Source of the DNA: JALZAH01 sp051000755
GTDB taxonomy: Bacteria; Actinomycetota; Acidimicrobiia; Acidimicrobiales; Palsa-688
Direction of reading: 5' to 3'
DNA: 28,459 nt
NCBI GenBank assembly: GCA_051000755.1
Contig: JBPCNZ010000059.1
Coordinates: 1-28,459, forward strand
In this document: one piece after another, positions 1 to 5,767 of the stretch
How the letters are laid out: the number at the start of each line of letters is the position of its first letter
Numbering within the stretch: position 1 is the stretch's first letter
Notes under the pieces: generated by a model
Databases searched by the model: none
What the model was told of the DNA's origin: nothing
What the model saw: only the letters and a program-made list of their open reading frames with translations
Position numbers and translations under genes: made by a program

Positions 1-1
1 G

Positions 2-15
2 GTAAGCATTCAGGT
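2..15 (+). repeat. IS66 left terminal inverted repeat
   Basis: GTAAGCATTCAGGT; the exact reverse complement occurs at 2086-2099. Matching stops at base 16, so the perfect repeat is 14 bp. Confidence 0.9.
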
Positions 16-53
16 CCGCGCTGCTGTCTGTTGAATCTGCGACGATTGCGGGT

Positions 54-521
54 ATGACGTCGCGGGTCGGCCGGTCAGCTGGGGATGAGGCTTTTCACGG
101 CTACATGTTGATGTTGCCGCCGGAGGGCGAGCGATACGCGTGGTCTCCGGTGTGGGCGCACGATGTCGGTGACCTGAGCGGTAGGCCTGGAGTGGTCAGC
201 TTGCCCGCTGCGCTGGAGGCGATGTTCTGTGAGGATTGCCGCGAGGACATGGTGGTCAGCCATGTAGAGGTCTTGGCGATGTGGACGGGCCTGGGCCGGG
301 CGCTCTTCGAGGGGAGTGACCGTGATGATTGTCGGCGCGAAGAGTTGGCTCGGGTGCTGGTGTTGTTCGCGGGGGACCTGGGCCGGGCGGTGGTGCCTGG
401 TGGGGTCGTTGGGGTAGCGGAGTCGGCCGGGATGGCGATGGCAGCGATCGCGGAGGCGACGGGAGTGGCGTCGTTGTTGCTGGCCCGGTCGTTTTCTGAG
501 CAGATGGCCTCGAGCGTGTAG
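54..521 (+). CDS. Unknown passenger protein inside the IS66 element (155 aa)
   Basis: This open frame lies wholly between the IS ends, runs toward the transposase gene and ends 28 bp from the transposase stop. I do not recognise a family. The product is a soluble, mixed alpha-type sequence with a Cys pair (FCEDC, residues ~62-66), an acidic/basic middle, and an Ala/Gly/Val-rich C-terminal part that looks helical. Codon third positions are GC-biased, which supports real coding, but no convincing ribosome-binding site precedes the ATG at 54; in-frame ATGs at 87 and 105 are alternatives. IS66 elements normally carry tnpA, tnpB and tnpC, so this is an extra cargo ORF that moves with the element. 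A spurious antisense frame across 101-703 also exists and was not preferred. Confidence 0.55.
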   Translation: MTSRVGRSAGDEAFHGYMLMLPPEGERYAWSPVWAHDVGDLSGRPGVVSLPAALEAMFCEDCREDMVVSHVEVLAMWTGLGRALFEGSDRDDCRREELARVLVLFAGDLGRAVVPGGVVGVAESAGMAMAAIAEATGVASLLLARSFSEQMASSV

Positions 522-549
522 CTCGCCAGACCGTGGGGTGAGGCGGTGG

Positions 550-2022
550 TCAGGGTCCGCCGGCGGGCTGGGGTGGTAGCCATGCGCCGGTGGTGAAGAG
601 TTGGTGTAACACGGCGAGGAGGTTCTCGTCGTGATGGCTGGCGGTTTGGAGGTAGGAGCGGATGGCAGCGAAGGCTTCGGCTCCGGCGAGGCTGTGAAAG
701 CAACCGGAGATCTTGTCGTGGAGCTTCACCATCCGAAGTGCTCGCTCAGCGCGGTTGTTGTCGAAGCAGACGCGGGTGTCGTCGAGGAGACGCAGCACTT
801 GGTCTTCGCCGGTACGCATGCGGGTAGCCAGGTTCCATGCTTTGCGCTGGCCGGTGGACCATCCGCCACTGTGGCGACGGCGCGGTGGGCGCCCATCGGG
901 GAGAAGGAAGAAGGCGACGTCGAGGGTGTCACGGTAACGGGAACGCAGGGTGGCGGCGATGGTCGCTTCGACCGTGGCGAGACCACCATCAGCGGCGGTC
1001 TCCGATGCGGTTTTGGCGTCGAGGAGCACCTTGGCCATTTGGGCGGTCCACCCGGCGAACGCCTCGGTCGCCCCGACGTCGTCGAGGTGGCGGAGAAGGT
1101 GGGCGCCGCATTGAGCGTGGGTGGCGGTGTCGAAGGTGTCATAGGGGCTGTAGCCGTCATGGACGATCACTCCGCGATATTCGGGGATCACCCCGATGTC
1201 GTTGAACGCGTCCACACCACGTTTGGGATGCACCGCTATCAGGGTCAACAGCCCGGTGGTGACGGTGTGCATCCAGTGCCGGGCGGTGAGGATCCGGGTG
1301 CCGGTCTCATCGGCGTGGATCACCGGCTCAGAACCCAGGCGGTCGGTGAGCTCGGTGATGAACGGGGCGAGGCGCCCGGCTGCTTCCAACTGGATCTGGC
1401 ACAGCCAGCCCGTTGACACCGGCGCCCCCAACACATCGTTGAGCAGCTCCGCGCACCGTTCCACGGGCAGATGCTGGCGGCACAGCAGATAGACCGCGAA
1501 CGCCCGGACCTCGGGTCCCCAACACACCGGTGCTCTCGCTTCGGGGGGAAGGCCGCCGACGGTCACGGTCCCGCACCCGCAAAGGCGCTTCACCCCGACA
1601 TGGTCGGTGACCACGGGACGCACCGGGGGAAGATCGATCACCTGGCGGACCACCTCGCCGACCACGGTGGCGTCGGCCAAGTCCGCTCCGCAACCGTCGC
1701 AACATGGCGGCTCATGGTTGATCACCCGGTCGGGGTGACGACGGCGTAGATGGGCGCCGGGCGTGCCGGGCTGCTTTCCCTGGTTGCGTTTGTACGCCCG
1801 GGCATCGGCCCGGCGTTCCGCCCGCTTCTTGCGCGGCCCGACCGGATCCGATGATGGCGGCTTCGATGAGGTCGTCGAGTCCTGGGCCAACTGGGCCTGA
1901 AGAGAAGCGACCTGGTCACGCAACGCCTCGTTATCGGAACGCAGCCCCTCGTTGTCGGCCCGCAGCAAGCCGATCGCCCCAAGAGCCTCATCGAGCTGCT
2001 CGCGCAGCGACCGTCCGGCCAC
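550..2022 (-). CDS. tnpC: IS66 family transposase (TnpC)
   Basis: This 490-aa protein has the full IS66 TnpC layout. The N-terminal ~45 residues form a leucine-zipper-like coiled coil, followed by the family signature SKPPSSD (~53-59) and a basic linker. A zinc-finger region carries Cys at ~107, 108, 111, 148 and 150. The catalytic DDE domain has Asp238 in HADET, Asp289 in VHDGY and Glu426 in NNRAER. The C-terminal tail (GCFHSLAGAEAFA onward) matches the family's small C-terminal domain. Length is normal for the family. The start is GTG at 2022: a stop codon lies four codons upstream in frame and there is no other start between. No strong Shine-Dalgarno is visible. The protein would cut and join the element's ends; it looks intact and possibly active. 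Confidence 0.93.
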   Translation of the reverse strand: MAGRSLREQLDEALGAIGLLRADNEGLRSDNEALRDQVASLQAQLAQDSTTSSKPPSSDPVGPRKKRAERRADARAYKRNQGKQPGTPGAHLRRRHPDRVINHEPPCCDGCGADLADATVVGEVVRQVIDLPPVRPVVTDHVGVKRLCGCGTVTVGGLPPEARAPVCWGPEVRAFAVYLLCRQHLPVERCAELLNDVLGAPVSTGWLCQIQLEAAGRLAPFITELTDRLGSEPVIHADETGTRILTARHWMHTVTTGLLTLIAVHPKRGVDAFNDIGVIPEYRGVIVHDGYSPYDTFDTATHAQCGAHLLRHLDDVGATEAFAGWTAQMAKVLLDAKTASETAADGGLATVEATIAATLRSRYRDTLDVAFFLLPDGRPPRRRHSGGWSTGQRKAWNLATRMRTGEDQVLRLLDDTRVCFDNNRAERALRMVKLHDKISGCFHSLAGAEAFAAIRSYLQTASHHDENLLAVLHQLFTTGAWLPPQPAGGP

Positions 2023-2041
2023 ACCACTGGTCTACCAACTA

Positions 2042-2080
2042 GCGCGCGCTCAGTGGTGGACCACCACACTCTCCGCGCGC
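2042..2080. repeat. Nested inverted repeat upstream of tnpC, just inside the right IS end
   Basis: GTGGTGG (2053-2059) and CCACCAC (2061-2067) pair around a single A. Outside them GCGCGCG (2042-2048) pairs with CGCGCGC (2074-2080) across a 4/6-nt internal loop. It lies between the right terminal repeat and the tnpC start, where a transposase-binding site or an operator/attenuator of transposase expression would be expected. I did not find the same structure at the left end. Confidence 0.6.
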
Positions 2081-2085
2081 AACCC

Positions 2086-2099
2086 ACCTGAATGCTTAC
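2086..2099 (-). repeat. IS66 right terminal inverted repeat
   Basis: ACCTGAATGCTTAC, the exact reverse complement of 2-15. It marks the junction between the element and the interrupted gene to its right. Confidence 0.9.
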
Positions 2100-2417
2100 G
2101 ACGACGGAGAAGTGTGCGGTATTGGAGAACGTGGCCTGGACGTCGAATCCGACGGCCCGAAGTTGGCCGCAGCGGGTTACTCGCACCTCTCGCCTCCGGC
2201 CAACCTGGCTCACCGAATTGCTCAGGACGACCAGGTCGTCGCCGGGAGCCCCGAAGACCGAGAGACCGAAGAAGCCATACGTGAGCCAGCAATCCCCGAC
2301 GGCGCGCTCCAAGTTGGCATCGTTCAGGCTGTTCCGGCCGCCCCGGACCACCAGAAGCAGGTCGGGCGGTGGGGGTTCTTGACGGACGATTCCCTGGGGC
2401 GGTAGCGGCAATGCCAT
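2100..2417 (-). pseudogene. 5' part of a hypothetical gene truncated by the IS66 element
   Basis: Reading leftward from the ATG at 2417, about 105 native codons run into the IS right end, where the frame continues into the element as nonsense. A stop codon two codons upstream of the ATG fixes the start. The protein looks genuine: an opening DLLLVVRGG strand, a regular helix, then GFFGLSVFGAPGDDL, an RxxEVRV strand and GFDVQATFSNTAHFSVV. The alternation of beta strands and helices with GC-biased codons resembles a compact alpha/beta protein. I cannot name the family. The remaining 3' part should lie on the minus strand to the left of the window, beyond the left IS end. The integrase gene is divergent from it, so it may belong to the same integrated island. 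Confidence 0.6.
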
Positions 2418-2712
2418 CGCCTAGACGATAGGCAGCCCTTGGCTTGATCAGGGAGATCGATCCCCAAGGCCGTTGCCGGAGCCCCGCCACGGCCGTCCCG
2501 ACACGGTCCCAGGCCAGAAGAACCCTTCCAGCCGTGTCCACGCCAATCCGCCCGCCCCCGCTCAGCAAGCTGGGATCCCTCCCGTCGTTGTCGTCACCCC
2601 TGCGGCATAGAGTCGGGGACTGAGACAGCGCCGACAACGGTCATGTCAGGTCGAGGACCGTCGCAGGAGGCGACCGGCTGATAAGGGGGCCGGGGTTGCT
2701 GTGGATCGGGCC
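2418..2712. other. Gene-free divergent intergenic region
   Basis: I found no supported gene here. Open frames exist on both strands but none has a recognisable protein. A 12-codon ATG frame (2643-2681) precedes the integrase and is probably meaningless. The stretch should contain the divergent promoters of the integrase and of the interrupted gene; no convincing -35/-10 pair could be picked out. Confidence 0.4.
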
Positions 2713-2720
2713 GGAGGTGA
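2713..2720 (+). promoter_or_regulatory. Strong ribosome-binding site of the integrase gene
   Basis: GGAGGTGA is a near-perfect anti-16S match. The GGAGG core ends 6 nt before GTG 2724 and 9 nt before GTG 2727, so both are usable; 2724 was chosen for its spacing. Confidence 0.75.
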
Positions 2721-2723
2721 CAG

Positions 2724-3854
2724 GTGGTGGGCAAGCGGGGAAACGGTGAGGGATCGATCTACTTCGACGCGTCAGTCGGCGTCTACCGGGCGGCGGTGAC
2801 TCTGCCCGACGGCGGGCGCAGGCGGGTGTCGGCGAAGACGAGGAAGGCATGCCAGGCGAAGCTGGTCGAGTTGCAGCGCCAGCTGGAGGCGGGCGTGCCG
2901 GTGGCCAGCGGCGACCGCTTGGGGCCTTTCCTGATGTGGTGGTTGGGCTCGCTCGAGGCGAAAGCTCTGGCCGGCCAGAAGAGCCCCAACACGGTCGACA
3001 ACGCCCGGTGGGCGGTCGAGACCTGGATCGTGCCGGCGCTTGGGGCGAAACGGCTGCGGGAGCTCCAGCCCGAGGACGTCGAGGCGCTGCTGGCCAAGAT
3101 GGTCGCCAAGGGCCGAAGCCGCAGTGCCGTCAACCGAGTGCGCACGTACTTCGCTCAAGCCCTGACGGTGGCGGAGAGGCGCGGCAAGGTGGCTCGAAAC
3201 GTGGCCAGGGTGGCGGAGATGCCGGCGACCGTCCGCCCCGCTGACCGACGATCACTCACCCAGGCTCAGGCAAAGTCGCTGCTCTTGGCAGCCGAGGGTC
3301 ATCGCCTGGAGGCCCTTTACGTGACCGGACTGATGCTTGGCCTGCGCCCGGGAGAGCTGACCGGCCTGCGCTGGGTCGATGTCGACCTCGAAGCGGGTCA
3401 GCTGTCCGTGCAGGGATCGATGAAGAGGGAGCGGTCGGGTCTGCGCCTGGGGGAGACGAAGACACCGAAGAGCCGCCGAACGTTGACCATCCCGGCCGCA
3501 GTGGCCACAGCCCTCGCCGCGCACCAGGGGCGCCAGCTTGATGAGCGACGGTGGGCCGGGGACGCATGGGTCGACACCGGCCTGGTGTTCACCACCGAGA
3601 TCGGCACCCCGCTGGACCCTGCCAACCTGCGCCACGGGTTCGCCCGGCTCAGCGAGCGGGCGGGCCTCGGGCACTGGACACCCAACGAGCTTCGTCATTC
3701 GACGGCGTCGCTCCTGTCTGCCGGCGGCGTGCGGCTCGAGGTCATCGCCGACGTGCTCGGTCACACGTCGACCCGCATGCTCGAGCAGCACTACCGCCAC
3801 CAGGTGCGGCCGACGATCGATGCCCACGTCGAGGTCATGGCCGACCTGTTCTGA
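2724..3854 (+). CDS. int: Tyrosine-type site-specific integrase
   Basis: This 376-aa phage/island integrase begins with the arm-type DNA-binding motif KRGNGEGSIY (~4-13), a small beta-sheet domain that recognises arm sites. A helical core-binding domain follows (~65-160), then the C-terminal catalytic domain. Visible active-site residues are Arg208 (GLRPGE), Lys246 (ETKTPKS), Arg324 (NELRHS), His347 (LGHTS) and the nucleophile Tyr357 (EQHYRH). The usual first His of the HxxR box is Asn321 here. The enzyme would recombine attP with a chromosomal attB. The tRNA-Ala 3' end begins 137 bp downstream and is the likely attachment site. Length and domain order are normal and the gene looks intact. 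Confidence 0.93.
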   Translation: MVGKRGNGEGSIYFDASVGVYRAAVTLPDGGRRRVSAKTRKACQAKLVELQRQLEAGVPVASGDRLGPFLMWWLGSLEAKALAGQKSPNTVDNARWAVETWIVPALGAKRLRELQPEDVEALLAKMVAKGRSRSAVNRVRTYFAQALTVAERRGKVARNVARVAEMPATVRPADRRSLTQAQAKSLLLAAEGHRLEALYVTGLMLGLRPGELTGLRWVDVDLEAGQLSVQGSMKRERSGLRLGETKTPKSRRTLTIPAAVATALAAHQGRQLDERRWAGDAWVDTGLVFTTEIGTPLDPANLRHGFARLSERAGLGHWTPNELRHSTASLLSAGGVRLEVIADVLGHTSTRMLEQHYRHQVRPTIDAHVEVMADLF

Positions 3855-3952
3855 CGCTGGCCCGATCGTCCGGACCCGTACGTCTCCGTTCGTAGGAGTT
3901 CAGATGCGTTGCTCCAGTGGTTGCTCCATCTGGAGGTTTCTGGGGCCTTCCA

Positions 3953-3972
3953 CCGGGTCCCCCCGGACCCGG
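3953..3972. terminator. GC-rich hairpin between int and tRNA-Ala
   Basis: CCGGGTCC (3953-3960) and GGACCCGG (3965-3972) form an 8-bp perfect stem with a CCCC loop. It is downstream of both converging genes, so it could end either transcript. Neither side has a T-run, so it is not a textbook intrinsic terminator; it might also be part of the attachment region. Confidence 0.45.
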
Positions 3973-3990
3973 ATGCTCCCTGGTGAGGGA

Positions 3991-4067
<77 letters not shown>

Positions 4068-4081
4068 AGAAGGTGGACGAC

Positions 4082-4109
4082 ACCCTACCATCCAGCGGCT
4101 TGCGGGCAA
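4082..4109 (-). promoter_or_regulatory. Promoter of tRNA-Ala
   Basis: On the minus strand, TTGCCC (4109-4104) and TAGGGT (4087-4082) are separated by 16 nt and lie about 14 nt upstream of the mature tRNA 5' end at 4067. This matches a sigma-70-type promoter with a short 5' leader. Confidence 0.6.
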
Positions 4110-4147
4110 TGTGGCCCCGAGGCCCGCGGATCGAGGGGGAGGAGGCC

Positions 4148-4891
4148 TCAGACGGCCCCGAGAAGGGCGGCGATCTGGCGGTCCATCACCGGGTGCTGGG
4201 CGTCTGTCCAACCGATCGTGGCCCGCTCCCCAGGGACCCGTTCCACGGTCAGTGTTCCCTCGGCGGCGTCGTTGTCGATGAGGGAGCGAATGGTGGCGAC
4301 CAGGTCGGTGTCGTGCTCGCTGGCCACCCACACTCCTGGCTCCCGCTCGTCGAGGAGGACGACGCGCCCGCCGCCGGCGCACACGACGTGAGCCGAGCGC
4401 AGTGCCCCTGGGAGGTTCAGGGTCACTTCGACGGTCACGGAGGCATGAAGTACCGGAGCCAGTCGGGCATAGGCGCTCGGTGTCAAATGGAGGCCGTGGT
4501 GGTCGGAGGCGGCCAGACCGCGAGCCAGCAACGAGCGGCCTGCCACCACCGAAACGACGTTCCTATCCTCAGGAGGGATGTCGGGGGTGAACATCGGGGC
4601 CAGGGCACGGTCATAGCACTCGGCCAAGACCGCCAACTCCTCGGTGGTCAAGGCCAACGGAGCCGAACTGATTGGCGGAAAAGCGCAGATATGCGCTTTT
4701 TCGCCTATCAGAACGGCCGGGGCGACCGGCGGCACCCGGGCGACCGGCGGCACCGGGGCGCCGGTCGGCTGGGGAAGAGGGGCGCCGGCGACCGCCCCGT
4801 CCCCGGTCCCGGCGCCACCAGTGCCACGAGCGCCAACAGTGCCACGAGCGCCACCAGGGGCGCCAATGTCGCGGGGACCTCCAGGCGTCAC
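4148..4891 (-). CDS. Hypothetical protein with low-complexity N-terminus
   Basis: I do not recognise the family. The C-terminal ~170 residues look like a real folded domain. It has an opening helix (LTTEELAVLAECYDRAL), a middle LLARGLA/HLTPSAYARLAPVL segment, and strands VTVEVTLNL and GRVVLLDEREPGVWVASEHD, followed by a final helix. The N-terminal part is Gly/Pro/Ala/Thr-rich and encoded by 18-bp tandem repeats. A 44-bp palindrome (4668-4711) separates the two parts. The GTG at 4891 is preceded by GGGAGGAG at good spacing and is preferred over ATG 4921. If the repeats and palindrome are non-coding, TTG at 4657 or 4651 are alternative starts, though without a Shine-Dalgarno. No signal peptide or membrane segment is seen. 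The FHA-HTH gene lies upstream on the same strand, 130 bp away. Confidence 0.65.
   Translation of the reverse strand: MTPGGPRDIGAPGGARGTVGARGTGGAGTGDGAVAGAPLPQPTGAPVPPVARVPPVAPAVLIGEKAHICAFPPISSAPLALTTEELAVLAECYDRALAPMFTPDIPPEDRNVVSVVAGRSLLARGLAASDHHGLHLTPSAYARLAPVLHASVTVEVTLNLPGALRSAHVVCAGGGRVVLLDEREPGVWVASEHDTDLVATIRSLIDNDAAEGTLTVERVPGERATIGWTDAQHPVMDRQIAALLGAV
4668..4711. repeat. 44-bp near-perfect palindrome
   Basis: Two 20-nt arms (4668-4687 and 4692-4711) surround the spacer GATA. Eighteen of the 20 positions pair by Watson-Crick rules; the exceptions are a T-T mismatch (4673/4706) and a G-T pair (4678/4701). The core arms read AAAAGCGCA and TGCGCTTTT, unusually AT-containing for this genome. 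It is in frame inside the hypothetical gene's 5' part, at the boundary between low-complexity and folded-domain sequence. It could be a REP-like element, an operator, or a transcript hairpin. Confidence 0.8.
4720..4754. repeat. 18-bp-period tandem repeat, two copies
   Basis: GGGCGACCGGCGGCACC occurs at 4720-4736 and again at 4738-4754. The 18-bp period preserves the minus-strand reading frame and encodes repeated Gly/Pro/Val-rich peptide. Confidence 0.75.
4812..4857. repeat. 18-bp-period tandem repeat, about 2.6 copies
   Basis: GCGCCACCAGTGCCACGA (4812-4829) is followed by a copy with one change (4830-4847) and a 10-base partial copy (4848-4857). Like the block at 4720-4754, it has a period divisible by three. 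Confidence 0.75.
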
Positions 4892-4933
4892 GGCGACACT
4901 CCTCCCATCCGGTGCTCTCATCCGGATGGGTCG

Positions 4934-4978
4934 AAGCTATGAGCCCTCCGCATGGCCAGCAATGGGGAGGCCTCCCCA
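4934..4978 (-). promoter_or_regulatory. Candidate -10 box and 16-bp palindromic operator
   Basis: TAGCTT on the minus strand (4939-4934) could be the -10 box of the downstream hypothetical gene. The perfect 16-bp palindrome TGGGGAGGCCTCCCCA at 4963-4978 lies just upstream of the expected -35 position. It could bind a dimeric regulator; the divergently promoted, adjacent FHA-HTH gene encodes a candidate DNA-binding protein. Alternatively the palindrome is a hairpin ending the FHA-HTH transcript. Confidence 0.4.
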
Positions 4979-5021
4979 GGCGATCAGGCGAGCAGGCGAC
5001 CAACCGACCGGGCGAAGGCGG

Positions 5022-5699
5022 TCAGCGCCGGGGGAGAAGGTCGAGGTCCTCGCGTTTGAGGACGCCGGTGATCAGGGCCCATTCGGCCAGGTGCTGCAGG
5101 GCGTTGTCACCGAGCAGGTTGGGCACGCCGGCGTTGGACAACCGGGTGCGCAGGTATTCGACCCGCTTGACCAGGGTCGTGCGGGGCAGGCCCAGACGGG
5201 TGGCGGCGTCGGCGTAGCTGCGCGGGTGGGGGTCATAGCGGGGGAACGGCTCCAGGTAGCCGGCGAAGAGGGCGACGAGGGCCAGCCGGTCGGCGGCGTT
5301 GAGCACCACCTCGCCCGTGGCCGTGGGCCGGATGTCCGAGGTGCTGCCCATGGCTGCGCCGAAGGCACCGGGCGCGGTGATGGCCACCCCGATGGCGTGG
5401 CGCAGGGTGGAACCCTCGACGACCACGGTCATGGTCCCCGAGATCGCCACCCGCCGGCTCGGGGGGAGGACCGTGCGAATGCCGATCTCGTCGATGATCT
5501 CGAGGGCCCGCACCGCGCTGCGGTTGAGCAACCACCACGTCCCGGCCTCGTGCTCCACGGAGCCGGCCAGGCGGGAGATGCCGAGATCGGTGGCGTCCAG
5601 GCACAGCGAGCACGACTCGGCCCGGCCGAAGGTGAGGATGTCGCCCGGCGTCAACTCCCGGCGCTCCTCCGCGAAGGTAACGACGACTCGATCGGACAT
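5022..5699 (-). CDS. FHA domain protein with C-terminal helix-turn-helix
   Basis: This 225-aa protein has an FHA-type phosphothreonine-binding fold at residues ~5-95. The conserved positions are visible: Gly25-Arg26 (FGR), Ser42-Arg43 (ISR), His50 and Asn59. The C-terminal part (~155-200, SYADAATRLGLPRTTLVKRV) reads as a helix-turn-helix: an Ala-rich first helix, a GLPRTT turn and a basic recognition helix. The combination suggests a DNA-binding regulator whose activity depends on binding a Ser/Thr-kinase-phosphorylated partner; this is inferred from domains. No kinase gene lies in the window. It is divergent from leuS, with 68 bp between starts. The stop is followed by 130 bp containing a palindrome before the hypothetical gene on the same strand. 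Confidence 0.85.
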   Translation of the reverse strand: MSDRVVVTFAEERRELTPGDILTFGRAESCSLCLDATDLGISRLAGSVEHEAGTWWLLNRSAVRALEIIDEIGIRTVLPPSRRVAISGTMTVVVEGSTLRHAIGVAITAPGAFGAAMGSTSDIRPTATGEVVLNAADRLALVALFAGYLEPFPRYDPHPRSYADAATRLGLPRTTLVKRVEYLRTRLSNAGVPNLLGDNALQHLAEWALITGVLKREDLDLLPRR

Positions 5700-5755
5700 G
5701 ACGCTGCGGGGGAGGCTATCCGCTGGCCATGGGCAGCCCCGGGCACACCCACCAC

Positions 5756-5761
5756 TATCCT
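5756..5761 (+). promoter_or_regulatory. -10 box for a leaderless leuS transcript
   Basis: TATCCT ends 6 nt before the leuS ATG at 5768, which places the expected transcription start at or next to the start codon. There is no Shine-Dalgarno and no room for a T-box leader. Confidence 0.5.
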
Positions 5762-5767
5762 GTCGGC

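Larger units (their letters stand above)
2..2099 (-). mobile_element. Complete IS66-family insertion sequence with passenger ORF
   Basis: Both ends are visible. The 14-bp sequence GTAAGCATTCAGGT at 2-15 is repeated as a perfect inverted copy at 2086-2099, and ends beginning GTAA are typical of IS66-family elements. Between them lie a TnpC-type DDE transposase on the minus strand and a second, convergent ORF of unknown function. No tnpA or tnpB accessory gene is present, so this is a short, TnpC-only type element. The 8 bp outside the right end (GACGACGG, 2100-2107) would be the target duplication. Only one base of left flank (base 1, G) is in the window; it agrees with the last base of that octamer but proves little. 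The element splits the gene at 2100-2417. Confidence 0.9.

Noticed and set aside
631..1416. Long plus-strand ORF opposite the IS66 transposase
   Set aside because: It is Gly/Val/Glu-rich antisense sequence of tnpC with no family resemblance; such mirror frames are common in GC-rich DNA.
2643..2681. 12-codon ATG frame before the integrase, possibly an excisionase remnant or leader peptide
   Set aside because: Too short, no ribosome-binding site and no helix-turn-helix sequence.
4720..4857. CRISPR-like array
   Set aside because: Repeats are contiguous with an 18-bp period and no unique spacers; they are simple tandem repeats. No CRISPR array was seen anywhere else.
5700..5767. T-box leader upstream of leuS
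   Set aside because: The gap is 68 bp, shared with a divergent gene, and the -10 box lies 6 nt from the ATG, leaving no leader.
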